From Hyphomicrobiales bacterium (lineage in GTDB: Bacteria; Pseudomonadota; Alphaproteobacteria; Rhizobiales; Rhizobiaceae): DNA of 64,000 nucleotides. This document shows positions 9,974-21,939 of this stretch, one piece after another. Both the position numbers and the translations under genes were made by a program. The stretch's first letter is position 1; every line of letters starts with the position of its first letter. The notes beneath the pieces are model-generated. The model made no database searches, was not told where the DNA came from, and saw nothing but the letters and a program-made list of their open reading frames with translations. Where the stretch lies: positions 434,001-498,000 of the forward strand of contig UCIA01000002.1 in the NCBI GenBank assembly GCA_900472295.1, written 5' to 3'.

Positions 9974-11347
9974 TCAACGCCGTGCCCTGCCATCGAATTG
10001 CCGGACCTCGCCATCGCCACCCGAAAGGATGCGCTGCGGGTTGCGGCTGAGATCGGTCACCGCCTCTTCGATGCGGCTGATCGAGCGCCGGCTGTCCTGG
10101 ACCAGCGCCTCGACATTCGACAGGCCCTGGCCGGAGAACCGCGCCAGATTGTCGGTGATGACGCCAAGCCGGGCGTTCAGCGTGTCGGCGACCTGCTTGA
10201 ACGATTTCAGCGTATCCCTGGCATCGGCCATCACGCCATCGGCCTGGCCGGAGCCCAGCAGCGTGTCGACCCTAGCCAGGATGCCGTCGACACGCACCGA
10301 GGCATCGTTGAGACGCGACGCCAGCTGTTTGGCGTCCTTGATCGTCTGGTCGATATCGTCGGCCCGGTCGGCGAACTTGTCGGTCACCTTGGCGATATCG
10401 GCGGCGGCCTTGTTGGCATTTTCGCTGGCAGACTGGATGTTGGCGAGCGCCACGCGCACCTGCGCCGGATCGATACCGTCGAGCACGTTGTCGACCTTGG
10501 CCAGCGTGCCTTGCGTCCGCGTGGCGAAATCGTTGACCGAGCCCACGGCCGTATCGACGTTCTTGATCACGCCGTCGAGCTGTCCGCTGGTCTCCTTCAG
10601 ATTGGCGGTGACCGCGTCCACATTGGCGACGATACTCTTGACCTTGTCCTTGTCGACGGCATTGAGGAGGCCTTCGGCGGCCTTCAGCGTGCCGTCGAGC
10701 TTGCCGGCAACGCCCTTCAACTCGTCCGACAGCGCGCTGACGGCGGTCAGGAATTTGTCGATGCCCTCGGAATTTTTGGCCAGCGCATCGGAGAATGTCT
10801 GGGCGTTCTTGACGGTCTGGGTCAGCGGCCCGCGCACATCCCTGGTGAAACCTTCGAGTTCCGACAGCACCTTGTCGGCGCGGGTGAAAATATTCTGCGC
10901 CGTCTGCAGCAGGTTGGTAACCGCCGACGGATTGGCGATGATCTCGGCGATCCTGCCTTCCTTTTCCGCCTCCTCAAGCAGGTTCGGTTCCTTGGGATCG
11001 GCGCCCTTCAATTCGATGTTCACCTGGCCGGCAAGGCTGGCGATGCCGATGTCGGCTTGTGTCGATTTGGTAAGCGGCGTTGTCTTGTCGATCTCGGTAG
11101 TAGCGATGGCAGCTGACGGATCATTGCGGTCGAAATAAACGCGCTTGACCACACCGACCTTGACGCCGTTGAACAGCACCAGGCTGCCGGGGCCGAGGCC
11201 GGAAGCCGACCCCTGAATGCGCACGCGCAACTCCGCCGTCTCGCCGCGATCGCCGATCTGGGCGGTCCAATAGACGAACGCAAAGGCCGCCAGGATCGCG
11301 ACCAGGGTGAAAATGCCGACAATTACGTAGTTGGCTCTGGTTTCCAT
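9974..11347 (-). CDS. MCE-domain lipid transport protein, MlaD-like
   Basis: A 457-residue inner-membrane-anchored periplasmic protein. One membrane segment (about residues 7-29) is followed by an MCE domain (about 38-115, with GLGPGSLVLFNGVKVG) and a long helical C-terminal region to the end. MlaD proteins form a hexameric ring that passes phospholipids between the MlaFE complex and the outer membrane. This version is much longer than E. coli MlaD (about 180 aa), because of the helical tail, as is usual in alphaproteobacteria. It lies between mlaF (14 bp gap) and the PqiC-like lipoprotein gene. Confidence 0.9.
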   Translation of the reverse strand: METRANYVIVGIFTLVAILAAFAFVYWTAQIGDRGETAELRVRIQGSASGLGPGSLVLFNGVKVGVVKRVYFDRNDPSAAIATTEIDKTTPLTKSTQADIGIASLAGQVNIELKGADPKEPNLLEEAEKEGRIAEIIANPSAVTNLLQTAQNIFTRADKVLSELEGFTRDVRGPLTQTVKNAQTFSDALAKNSEGIDKFLTAVSALSDELKGVAGKLDGTLKAAEGLLNAVDKDKVKSIVANVDAVTANLKETSGQLDGVIKNVDTAVGSVNDFATRTQGTLAKVDNVLDGIDPAQVRVALANIQSASENANKAAADIAKVTDKFADRADDIDQTIKDAKQLASRLNDASVRVDGILARVDTLLGSGQADGVMADARDTLKSFKQVADTLNARLGVITDNLARFSGQGLSNVEALVQDSRRSISRIEEAVTDLSRNPQRILSGGDGEVRQFDGRARR

Positions 11348-11361
11348 TGCCTCACTTATGG

Positions 11362-12180
11362 CTATGCGCGCGCGGCAAGATCAAGTTGCCGGGCGCGTTT
11401 TCCGCGGAAATAGGATTTTACCCACGGCTCCTCGCTCTTCAGCATGTCTTCGATCGTGCCTTCAACCAGGATTTTCTTGTTGCCGAGCACTGCCACCCGA
11501 TCACAAGCGGTGAAGAGTGTGTCGAGATCATGGGTGACCATATAGACGGTCAGATCCATCGTATCGCGCAACTTGACCACCAATTCGTCGAACTCCGACG
11601 CGCTGATCGGGTCGAGCCCGGATGTCGGCTCGTCGAGGAAGACGATGTCGGGGTCGAGCGCCAGCGCCCGCGCCAGGGCGGCGCGCTTGATCATGCCGCC
11701 CGACAGTTCGGAGGGAAATTTTTTCGCCGCGTCCGGCGGCAGGCCGACCAGCTCGATCTTGAGCAAGGCCAGCTCGTCCATCAATTTCCTCGGCAGATCG
11801 AGATATTCGCGCATCGGCACCTGCACGTTTTCCTGCACCGTCAGCGCCGAAAACAAGGCTCCATGCTGGAACAGCACGCCAAGCCGCATGTCGATGCGCA
11901 ACCGTTCGATATCGCTGGCCTTGTCGACATCGACGCCGAACAGCTTGATCGAGCCGGACTGCTTGTGCAGCAGGCCGAGAATGGTGCGCAGCAGCACCGA
12001 TTTGCCCGCGCCCGAGGCGCCGACGAAACCGAGGATTTCGCCGCGCTTGATGTCGAGCTCCAGTTTGTCGAGGATAAGCTTGTCGTCCAAGGCGACGGTA
12101 ATGTCGCGCACGGAGAGCACGATGTCGGCCTCGTCCATTGCCTGCGCGGTCTCGATCACCTTTGAGCTCTTGCCCATCAT
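11362..12180 (-). CDS. Phospholipid ABC transporter ATPase, MlaF-like
   Basis: A 272-residue cytoplasmic ATPase. Walker A GASGAGKS is at 54-61, the signature LSGGMIKR is near residue 156, and Walker B with DEPTSGLD follows near 178. The methionine inside the signature (LSGGM) is typical of MlaF. I chose the ATG at 12180, two bases after the TGA of the permease gene; GGAG lies seven bases upstream inside the permease 3' end, indicating translational coupling. The longer frame starting at 12222 overlaps the permease and has no good site. Confidence 0.92.
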   Translation of the reverse strand: MMGKSSKVIETAQAMDEADIVLSVRDITVALDDKLILDKLELDIKRGEILGFVGASGAGKSVLLRTILGLLHKQSGSIKLFGVDVDKASDIERLRIDMRLGVLFQHGALFSALTVQENVQVPMREYLDLPRKLMDELALLKIELVGLPPDAAKKFPSELSGGMIKRAALARALALDPDIVFLDEPTSGLDPISASEFDELVVKLRDTMDLTVYMVTHDLDTLFTACDRVAVLGNKKILVEGTIEDMLKSEEPWVKSYFRGKRARQLDLAARA

Positions 12181-12181
12181 G

Positions 12182-13369
12182 TCAGAACTCGATGGAGGCG
12201 TAGAAGATGGCGAAAAGACCATCGAGGATGATGACGACGAAGATCGACTTCACCACCGAGGCTGTGACGTGCAGTCCCAGCGATTCGGCGCTGCCGCCGA
12301 CTTTCATGCCTTCGACGGACGCAATGGTTCCGATGATCATGGCCATGAACGGCGCCTTGATCAGCCCGGCGAAGATGGTGCTGATATCGATCGCGCCGCG
12401 CAGCCGGTCGATGAAAGCGGACGGTGAAATGCCAGAATAGAGCCAGGCGGCGAGGATGCCGCCGCCAAGGGCTGCAAAATTGGCGATGATGGTGAGACAG
12501 GGCAGCGCGATCACCAGCGCCACCAGGCGCGGGAACACCAGCACGCCGATCGGGTTGAGGCCGATGACCTTCAGCGCATCGACCTCTTCGCGCATCTTCA
12601 TCGAGCCAATCTCGGCGGTAATGGCGCTGCCGGAGCGGCCGGCGATCATGATGGCCGTCATCAGCACGCCGAGTTCGCGCAGGATCAGCACGCCGACCAG
12701 GTCGACGACGAAGATGTTGGCGCCGAAATAGTTGAGCTGGTACGCGCCCTGCTGCGCAACGATGGCGCCGACGATGGCCGACATCAGCACCACCACCGGT
12801 ATGGCGCCGACACCCATGCGGTCGATCTGATTGAAGATCGCCGCCGGGTTGATGCCATGGCCACGGCCAAGCTTCATCTGCGCGCCGCCGATGGTGGCGC
12901 CGAGGATGTTCATCGAGGCGAGGAAATCGTCGCGCATCTCATAGACGCGTCGGCCGACCGCCTCCAGCCCGCGGATGATGATGTTGGGCGGCCGGACACC
13001 ACCCGATTCGGGCTCGCGCCGGACGGCTTCACTGACAGCGCCGAGCAGGATCGAGGCAACATCGCTTTGCCCCTGCATCTTGACCTCGACGCCCTTCTTC
13101 TCGAAGGCACTGACCAGGCGGTCGATCAGCCAGGCCCCTGCCGTATCCATCTTCTCGACATGGGAGAGGTCCAACGCCAGCGTCTGAAAGCCTTTGCGCT
13201 GCTCGATCTTGCGCATCTCGGCGTCGATAAGCGCCACTGTCGTGGTCGTCCAGATTCCGGAGAAGGCGCAGCCGAGGACGCCGCCCTCCTCGCCGACCGC
13301 GACGCGGGGCTGGTGGTCGGCCTCCTTGGCGGCCTTGCCGCTTGCGTCGCGTTTGCCGATGGTCAACAT
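12182..13369 (-). CDS. MlaE-family phospholipid ABC permease with N-terminal STAS domain
   Basis: A 395-residue protein. Residues about 20-115 form a STAS-like domain (ALDLSHVEKMDTAG strand-helix), and about 140-395 the MlaE permease with five or six membrane segments and the conserved AGRSGSAITAEIGSM and EEVDAL motifs. In E. coli the STAS protein (MlaB) is separate and the permease is about 260 aa; here the two are fused. The ATG at 13369 has AGGA four bases upstream; the upstream ATG at 13429 has no site and would leave only 17 bp to the divergent gene. First gene of the four-gene operon. Confidence 0.9.
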   Translation of the reverse strand: MLTIGKRDASGKAAKEADHQPRVAVGEEGGVLGCAFSGIWTTTTVALIDAEMRKIEQRKGFQTLALDLSHVEKMDTAGAWLIDRLVSAFEKKGVEVKMQGQSDVASILLGAVSEAVRREPESGGVRPPNIIIRGLEAVGRRVYEMRDDFLASMNILGATIGGAQMKLGRGHGINPAAIFNQIDRMGVGAIPVVVLMSAIVGAIVAQQGAYQLNYFGANIFVVDLVGVLILRELGVLMTAIMIAGRSGSAITAEIGSMKMREEVDALKVIGLNPIGVLVFPRLVALVIALPCLTIIANFAALGGGILAAWLYSGISPSAFIDRLRGAIDISTIFAGLIKAPFMAMIIGTIASVEGMKVGGSAESLGLHVTASVVKSIFVVIILDGLFAIFYASIEF

Positions 13370-13446
13370 GGCGTCCTGTTTAGCCTGACGGGTGGGACCT
13401 GTCGATTTGCCGACAGGCTGATGTTGCATAGCCGGAGCAGAAAATT

Positions 13447-14430
13447 ATGGCGCGTGTCATTTCGGTTGAGGCAGAGCGCTTTCCGATCGCCGGCACCTTC
13501 ACCATCTCGCGCGGATCGAAGACCGAGGCTGAGGTCATCACTTGCACGATCAGCGAAAGCGGCAAACGCGGATGGGGCGAATGCGTTCCCTACAAGCGCT
13601 ATGGCGAGACCATGGAGGGCGTGCGCGACGCGATCGAGGCAATGCGCCGGCAGATAGAGAACGGCATCAGTCGCAAGGAGCTGCTCGATGCCATGCCGGC
13701 CGGTGCGGCCCGCAACGCCATCGACTGCGCGCTTTGGGATCTCGAGGCCAAGACGAGTGGGATAGCGGTGGCGCACGCGATTCATGCTGCGCCGCTGTCG
13801 GCGCTGGAGACGGCCTACACGCTGTCTTTGGGCGAGCCGGAGGCGATGGCCGCACAAGCCCGCGACAATGCCTGGCGGCCGCTGCTCAAGGTCAAGATCG
13901 GCGGCGACAACGACAAGGCCCGCATCAGCGCCGTGACCGATGCGGCGCCCAGCAGCCGCATCATCCTCGACGCCAATGAAGGCTGGACCGATGCCAACAT
14001 CGTCGAGAACCTCGCCTTTGCCGCCGAACACGGCATCGCACTGATCGAACAGCCGCTTCCCGCCGGCCATGATGCTATTTTGCGTACCATTGTGCATCCG
14101 GTGCCGATCTGCGCCGATGAGAGTGTTCACGAGGCGAAAGACCTCGAGGCGCTTGTCGGCCTCTATGACGCGGTCAACATCAAGCTCGACAAATCCGGCG
14201 GCCTGACTGCTGCGCTGACCCTTCGTGACCGCGCCCTCGAGCTGGGTTTCGAGGTAATGGTCGGCTGCATGGTCGGCACCTCGCTGGCAATGGCTCCGGC
14301 GGTGCTGCTCGCACAAGGCGCCGAGTACGTCGATCTCGATGGTCCTCTGCTGCTGGCACGGGACCGCCAGCCAGGCCTGGTCTACCAAGGATCGCTGGTG
14401 TCACCGCCTGACAGGGTGCTGTGGGGCTGA
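13447..14430 (+). CDS. Enolase-superfamily racemase/epimerase (DgcA / Ala-Glu dipeptide epimerase type)
   Basis: A 327-residue member of the muconate-lactonizing subgroup. The KxK acid/base motif is K148-K150, metal ligands are likely D175, E201 and D224, and the second catalytic lysine lies in NIKLDKSGG (246-249). The CADES and DANEGW motifs fit L-Ala-D/L-Glu epimerases and the related N-acetyl-D-glutamate racemase DgcA. The usual DgcA partner (DgcN, DUF1611) is not in the window, so the substrate is open: a peptidoglycan dipeptide or N-acetyl-Glu. Its 3' end overlaps the convergent MFS gene by 30 bp. Confidence 0.83.
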   Translation: MARVISVEAERFPIAGTFTISRGSKTEAEVITCTISESGKRGWGECVPYKRYGETMEGVRDAIEAMRRQIENGISRKELLDAMPAGAARNAIDCALWDLEAKTSGIAVAHAIHAAPLSALETAYTLSLGEPEAMAAQARDNAWRPLLKVKIGGDNDKARISAVTDAAPSSRIILDANEGWTDANIVENLAFAAEHGIALIEQPLPAGHDAILRTIVHPVPICADESVHEAKDLEALVGLYDAVNIKLDKSGGLTAALTLRDRALELGFEVMVGCMVGTSLAMAPAVLLAQGAEYVDLDGPLLLARDRQPGLVYQGSLVSPPDRVLWG

Positions 14431-15627
14431 GCGCGCGGCGAGCCCGATCAGCGCCAGGCCAATGATGGCGATCGGGATCATCGCCAGGAAGCCGTCGACG
14501 CCGTAGCGCTGATAGAGCGGACCTGACGCCAGCGTCACCGCTGCCATGAAGAAGCCATTGAAGAAATAGGCGATGCCTTGCGCCGCACCTGTGCGCTCCT
14601 CCGACACGGTCTCGCCGATCATCTTCTGCAGCCCGATCAGGACCATCGCCACCGACACCGAATGCAAGGTCTGGACGCCGAAGAAGCCGGCGACGCCGAG
14701 CCCGAGCGGCCAGATCAGCGGAAAGGCGATCCAGCGCACGATGGAGCCGATGCCGGCGATCAGCATCACCTTGACGACCGAGACGGAGGCGAAAATGCGG
14801 TTGAAAAACAAAAACATGCAGACTTCGGCTACCACGCCCCAGGCCCACAGCAGGCCGATGACGGAGCCGCTGATGCCGATCGACTTCCAGTAGATCGATA
14901 CGAAGCCGTAGAGAAAGGCATGGCTGGCGGTGATGATGCCGACGCCGAGGGTGAAATAGAGGAAATACGGATTGAACAGGCTAGGCGCCTGGTGCTGGAT
15001 CTCGGTCGCCGAAAGCGGCGAGGCCTTTCGCGGCCGTCCCATCCGCGGCGCCAGCAATCCGGCGACGAGTGCGGCTGCAAGAGATACCAGGATGATCGCC
15101 GGCACGGCCTGCGGGTTTGTCCACGCAAGGATGTAACCGCCCGCGACATTGGCGCAGAGATAGGAGATCGAACCCCATTTGCGCATCGAGGTGTAGTTGG
15201 AGCCGAAGCGGCGCACGCCCGACAGCGCCAGCGAATCGGCGATCGGCGAATGCGGCGTCCACACCACCGTCAGCGCCAGCGATACGGCAAGCACCATGGC
15301 GTAGGTGGGCTCAAGGAAATAGCCGGCGGAAAGCACCATGGTCGCGGCCACCAGGGCGATATAGACATCGGCCCTGTCCTTTGCCCGGTCGGCAAGCGCA
15401 GTCAGCAGCGGCGTCGTCACCACGCGCAGGAACATCGGCGCGGCCAGGATGATGGCGATCTGTTCGGCGTGAAAGCCCTTGGCCTCGAGCCATAGCGGGA
15501 AATACGGCAGATGCGTTCCCAGCGATATGAACAGCGTCGCAAAAATCAGGCTCATGCGCAGTTCGAAATGGCGCGGCTTGACGAGTTGTTCGGGAGAGAG
15601 CGGCGGCAGCGACATGAATCGATCCAA
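14401..15627 (-). CDS. MFS transporter (HcaT / nucleoside-H+ symporter-like family)
   Basis: A 408-residue inner-membrane protein with about twelve hydrophobic segments. The N-terminal pattern FISLGTHLPYFPLWLEAKG and the loop ALADRAKDRADV resemble the 3-phenylpropionate permease (HcaT)-like MFS_1 group. The substrate cannot be deduced. The gene converges on and overlaps the epimerase gene by 30 bp, so the two 3' ends are antisense. No operon partner on the same strand: the next minus-strand gene ends 93 bp upstream and ends, rather than begins, a transcription unit. Confidence 0.82.
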   Translation of the reverse strand: MDRFMSLPPLSPEQLVKPRHFELRMSLIFATLFISLGTHLPYFPLWLEAKGFHAEQIAIILAAPMFLRVVTTPLLTALADRAKDRADVYIALVAATMVLSAGYFLEPTYAMVLAVSLALTVVWTPHSPIADSLALSGVRRFGSNYTSMRKWGSISYLCANVAGGYILAWTNPQAVPAIILVSLAAALVAGLLAPRMGRPRKASPLSATEIQHQAPSLFNPYFLYFTLGVGIITASHAFLYGFVSIYWKSIGISGSVIGLLWAWGVVAEVCMFLFFNRIFASVSVVKVMLIAGIGSIVRWIAFPLIWPLGLGVAGFFGVQTLHSVSVAMVLIGLQKMIGETVSEERTGAAQGIAYFFNGFFMAAVTLASGPLYQRYGVDGFLAMIPIAIIGLALIGLAARSAPQHPVRR

Positions 15628-15719
15628 TTGCGCTGCGCAAAGGCCTGCAACGCAGATCGATCCCTTAACATGCGCGAAAGCGAGTCGAAACTGCCTGGAC
15701 CAGTGGATTAACAGGCGGG

Positions 15720-16535
15720 TTACGCCGCTTCGACGACACGATCTTCGATCAGCAGCGGGATGAACGGCTCATCAGGCGCTTCGGGCAGCACCTGCGCCCA
15801 ATGGATGATCTCCATCCTGCCGTCGAAATGCTCGACCACCGCCGTGCAACTCTCCACCCAGTCGCCGGTGTTGATGTACTGCACGTCCTCGAAAGTTTCG
15901 ATCGCGGCGTGGTGGATGTGGCCGCAGATGACGCCGTCGACATGCGAGCGGCGCGCCTCCTCGGTCAGCACGGTCTGGAACGAGCCGATGAAGTTGACCG
16001 CCTTCTTGACCTTGACCTTGGCCCAGGACGAAAACGACCAATAGGGAAGCCCTAGCAGGTGGCGCAGCTTCGTCACCACCCGGTTCACCATCATGGCGGC
16101 GTCATAGGCGTAATCGCCGAGATAGGCCAGCCAGCGCTGGTTGTGGACGACGGTGTCGAATTGGTCGCCATGGATGACCAGTAGGCGCCTGCCGTCCGCA
16201 GTCTCATGGATGGCGCGGTCGGCAACGACGATGCCGCCGAAATGCACGCCCTGGAACTGCCGCGCGAACTCATCGTGATTGCCGGCGATGTAGGTGATCG
16301 AGGTGCCCTTGCGCGCCTTGCGCAGCAATTTTTGGACCACGTCATTGTGGCTCTGCGGCCAGTGCCAGCTGCGGCGCAGCCGCCAGCCGTCGACGATATC
16401 TCCGACGAGATAGATGATATCGGCGTCGTGATACCGCAGGAAATCGATCAGGTACTCGGCCTTGGCCGCCTTCGAGCCGAGATGCAGGTCCGAAATGAAC
16501 ATGCTGCGGAAAGTGCGGGTTTCTGTGCCGGACAT
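15720..16535 (-). CDS. Calcineurin-like metallophosphoesterase, LpxH family (UDP-2,3-diacylglucosamine diphosphatase-like)
   Basis: A 271-residue protein. Metal-site motifs appear in order: SDLHLGS (residues 15-21), GDIVD (45-49), GNHDE (about 81-85), HGDQFD (about 116) and GHIHH (about 195). These define the LpxH-like branch of metallophosphoesterases. LpxH removes UMP from UDP-2,3-diacylglucosamine in lipid A synthesis, but many alphaproteobacteria use LpxI for this step, so this protein may act on another substrate. The ATG at 16535 has GGTGA eight bases upstream; the upstream extension to 16637 is not needed by the family. Confidence 0.8.
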   Translation of the reverse strand: MSGTETRTFRSMFISDLHLGSKAAKAEYLIDFLRYHDADIIYLVGDIVDGWRLRRSWHWPQSHNDVVQKLLRKARKGTSITYIAGNHDEFARQFQGVHFGGIVVADRAIHETADGRRLLVIHGDQFDTVVHNQRWLAYLGDYAYDAAMMVNRVVTKLRHLLGLPYWSFSSWAKVKVKKAVNFIGSFQTVLTEEARRSHVDGVICGHIHHAAIETFEDVQYINTGDWVESCTAVVEHFDGRMEIIHWAQVLPEAPDEPFIPLLIEDRVVEAA

Positions 16536-16655
16536 CAGATTGTCACCGTTGCTTTCGCGCAGGCTATGCCCCGATTCATGCAACAACCGTATGACGGTTG
16601 CGATTGTGCCAGCCAAAGGGCTAGCTTGCCGCGCCAATCAACGGAGAAAATCGTC

Positions 16656-17435
16656 ATGGATCTCGGCATTCGAGGCAAGAAGGCCATTGTCTGCGCTTCG
16701 AGCAAGGGGCTCGGACGCGGCTGCGCCATGGCGCTGGCCGAGGCCGGCTGCGATCTCGTCGTCAACGGCCGCAATGCAGAGCTGGTGGCGAAAACCGCCG
16801 CCGAACTGCGCGAACGCTATGGCGTGACCGTAACGGAGATCGTCGGCGACGTCTCGAAGCCCGAAGTGCAGAAAGCGATCCTCGCCGCCTGCCCCGATCC
16901 CGACATTCTGGTCAACAACAATGGCGGCCCGCCCTTGCGCGATTTCCGCGAACTCGATCGCGCAAAAATCCTCGAAGGCGTGACGCAGAACATGGTGACG
17001 CCGATCGAGCTGGTGCAGGCCGTCATCGACGGCATGGCCAAGCGCGGCTTCGGCCGCATCGTCAACATCACCTCGCTGTCGGTCTATGTGCCGATCCCCG
17101 GCCTCGATCTGTCGTCGGGTGCACGCGCCGGCCTGACCTCGTTCCTCGCCGGCGTGGCGCGCACGGTGATCGACCGCAACGTCACCATCAACAGCCTGCT
17201 GCCGGGCAAGCTCGACACCGACCGGCTGCGTGGCCCGCACGAGGCCGGCTCGACGGAAGATCCGGCTGCTGCCGCTGCGCGCAAGACCCGCATCAGCGCC
17301 GACGTTCCGGCCAAGCGGCTCGGCACACCGGAAGAGTTCGGCCAGATCTGCGCCTTCCTGTGCTCGGTCCATGCCGGCTATCTCACGGGCCAGAACATCC
17401 CGGTCGACGGTGGCCTCTATGTCAGTGCTTTTTGA
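16656..17435 (+). CDS. Atypical short-chain dehydrogenase/reductase (BKR-like, altered catalytic motif)
   Basis: A 259-residue Rossmann-fold protein starting at the ATG with GGAG nine bases upstream. The cofactor motif reads ASSKGLG rather than TGxxxGxG, the NNAG motif is NNNGGPP, and the catalytic YxxxK is replaced by SSGAR (Tyr to Ser, Lys to Arg). These are the marks of the BKR-like SDR subgroup (CDD cd05344) described as lacking a perfect match to the SDR motifs. Classical reductase activity therefore cannot be assumed. Stands alone between the phosphoesterase (divergent) and the malic enzyme. Confidence 0.87.
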   Translation: MDLGIRGKKAIVCASSKGLGRGCAMALAEAGCDLVVNGRNAELVAKTAAELRERYGVTVTEIVGDVSKPEVQKAILAACPDPDILVNNNGGPPLRDFRELDRAKILEGVTQNMVTPIELVQAVIDGMAKRGFGRIVNITSLSVYVPIPGLDLSSGARAGLTSFLAGVARTVIDRNVTINSLLPGKLDTDRLRGPHEAGSTEDPAAAAARKTRISADVPAKRLGTPEEFGQICAFLCSVHAGYLTGQNIPVDGGLYVSAF

Positions 17436-17600
17436 TCGACACACGCGGAGTCGTTTGCAATAAAATCCGCGTAAGCATCTGATACGATGCGATTTTTGAC
17501 GCGCCGCGGGCTAAAGCTGACGGCGCGTCATTTAGCGTCGCGACAAACCTTGGCCGCATGCTAAAAGACTCTGGCATAGCAGTTTCGAGGGAGCGGCCGC

Positions 17601-19925
<2,325 letters not shown>

Positions 19926-19930
19926 GGCTC

Positions 19931-20551
19931 CTAGGTCGGCGCGAAGCGGTAATGCCCGGTCTGCCTGAAGGCGAACAGAGTATCCTCTTGCCGAGCGCCT
20001 GCCCCGATATTGTGGATGACCAGCGGCCTTTCCGGCACGTCGGCCGAGCGTTCGGATGAGACGATGACGATGTGCGGCAGGTTGCCGGGCAGCATCTGGG
20101 TGACGATATCGCCCGGCTGAAAGTCGGTGGGATTCTGGCTGACGGCCAAGGAAACACCCTTACGCCCGAAAAAGGCGGCAAGATTGCCGACCCGGCGGTG
20201 GTCGATGTTGCGGTCGGTCGCTTTCAGACCCCAGGTTTTGGGATAGGCCGCGAAATTGGCCGCCATATCCTCATGCACCAGCTTCTGCAGATCGAGCGCG
20301 AAGGCACGACGATAGGCGCGCACGACGACATCCGTGCACACGCCCCGCTCCGGCGCGACATCGCCACCGGGATAGCCGAGGCGGACATAGGCCGGGTCAT
20401 AGACGGTGGTGACGCCGATCTGCTCACGCGCGGCGTCGACCAGTTTGCCGCGCCAGTCCGGCGCAGCTTTCGTCTCCTGCGCGAAAGCAGCCGGCGCCGC
20501 CAGACACAAGAGGCCCAATTGCAGTGCGGTTCGACGGGTAATCGCGGTCAT
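19931..20551 (-). CDS. Exported DUF1287 protein
   Basis: A 206-residue protein with a signal peptide (RRTALQLGLLCLAAPAAFA, cleavage near residue 24) that carries a twin arginine. The rest matches DUF1287 (E. coli YijF-like): AREQIGVTTVYDPAYVRLGYPGGD, the GVCTDVVVRAYR motif and a late PGDIV..HI..V segment. The conserved Cys in GVCTD and the late His suggest an NlpC/P60-like cysteine hydrolase fold, which is inference. The ATG at 20551 has GGGGA six bases upstream. Periplasmic location expected; function unknown. Confidence 0.82.
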   Translation of the reverse strand: MTAITRRTALQLGLLCLAAPAAFAQETKAAPDWRGKLVDAAREQIGVTTVYDPAYVRLGYPGGDVAPERGVCTDVVVRAYRRAFALDLQKLVHEDMAANFAAYPKTWGLKATDRNIDHRRVGNLAAFFGRKGVSLAVSQNPTDFQPGDIVTQMLPGNLPHIVIVSSERSADVPERPLVIHNIGAGARQEDTLFAFRQTGHYRFAPT

Positions 20552-20733
20552 GCCATATCCCCGGGGCTTGCTGGATCGCAGCATATGTCCCCAGCGATTG
20601 TGCCTTTTTCATGCAGCGCTGAAATCTCATGATCGCACCCGATCTATGGGCGAAGACCATCTTTGGTTGTAGATTGAGCGAACGGTTAACCGCGAATCCG
20701 GTAGCATCGCGACAGAGAAGCGGGGTTCGGACA

Positions 20734-21939
20734 ATGACGGGCGGACGGTGGAAGCTGACGCACATGGCTGTGCTGCTTGGCGCGCTCACGCTGTCGGCCG
20801 TTTCCGTCACCGAACCGCAGGCCGCTTCCCGGGTCTGCCGGCAGCTGGAAGCCCAACTTGCCGATGCTTCGAATGGCGGCGGCAGCAAACCCGGCATGGT
20901 GCGGAAATACGATTCCGCCATCCGACGCCAGCAGGAGCAGATCGCGAAGGTCCAGGACCGGGCAGCCGATGCCAATTGCGGTTTTTCGCTGTTCTCCGGC
21001 AATGTCAGCCAGTGCGCCGCGCTGAACAGGTCGATCGCGCGCATGAACGCCAATCTCGATGCGCTGCAAGCCAAGCGCGCTCAGCTTGCCGGTGGCGGCG
21101 GGTCGCGGCGCGATCGCGGCCGCATCCTGGCGGCGCTCGACGCCAATGGCTGCCGGGACGAGCCCGCGCCGCGCCGGCGTGAGCCGGTCCAGGAAGCCAG
21201 TCGCGAACCGGACGATGGCAATCTGTTCGACCAGTTGTTCGGCGGCAACCGGCAGGTCGACACGCTCGACGAGCCCGACGATCCCGGCGAGGAGCGCAAT
21301 GTGCGCCGCGTGCTCAACCGGCCAGGCGTGCCGGATTTCCCGACGGTCGGCGGCGAATTCCACACGAGCTGCGTGCGCACCTGCGACGGCTATTTCTTCC
21401 CGATGTCGAATTCCGCTTCGCTCGGCGATTTCGAGCGCGACCAGAAGAACTGCGAATCGAGCTGCCCCGGCACCGAGATGCAGGTCTACTATTCGCGCGG
21501 CATGGATGACGACTCGGCCAACATGACGTCATCGGTCACCGGCCAGCCCTACAGCGAATTGCCGACGGCCTATCTCTACAAACAATCCAACATGTCGCGA
21601 CCACCGGCTTGCGGCTGCAATGCGCAGGCCGGAAATTTCGAGATCATCGGCGGCAATCCGCCGCCCCCGGAACAGTCGCAACCCGATGTCGAGAGCACGC
21701 CGTTCATTCCGGTGCCTGTGGCCAAGCCCGATCCGGGCGCCGACCCGGAGACGCTGGCCAACATGCAAGGCGGGCTCGATCGTGACGCCATCAAGCGCCT
21801 CGCCGTCAAACCCGTGGTGTCGCCGGTGTCGCTGATCCCGCCGGACCAGCGCAAGGTCAGGGTCGTCGGGCCAGCGTTCCTTCCCGACCCAGCAGCGGCA
21901 ATAGATCTGCAAGCTCCGGCCCCGAAGGCAGTCCGGTAA
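20734..21939 (+). CDS. Exported DUF2865 protein
   Basis: A 401-residue protein with a signal peptide (residues about 10-32, ending VTEPQAAS). The N-terminal third is helical with paired cysteines; the middle has the [16 protein letters not shown] segment and further Cys pairs typical of DUF2865; the C-terminal 100 residues are proline-rich. Probably periplasmic with several disulfides. Function unknown; the family is mainly Rhizobiales. I chose the ATG at 20734, which directly precedes the signal sequence. The last 83 bp overlap the convergent gltX gene. Confidence 0.8.
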   Translation: MTGGRWKLTHMAVLLGALTLSAVSVTEPQAASRVCRQLEAQLADASNGGGSKPGMVRKYDSAIRRQQEQIAKVQDRAADANCGFSLFSGNVSQCAALNRSIARMNANLDALQAKRAQLAGGGGSRRDRGRILAALDANGCRDEPAPRRREPVQEASREPDDGNLFDQLFGGNRQVDTLDEPDDPGEERNVRRVLNRPGVPDFPTVGGEFHTSCVRTCDGYFFPMSNSASLGDFERDQKNCESSCPGTEMQVYYSRGMDDDSANMTSSVTGQPYSELPTAYLYKQSNMSRPPACGCNAQAGNFEIIGGNPPPPEQSQPDVESTPFIPVPVAKPDPGADPETLANMQGGLDRDAIKRLAVKPVVSPVSLIPPDQRKVRVVGPAFLPDPAAAIDLQAPAPKAVR

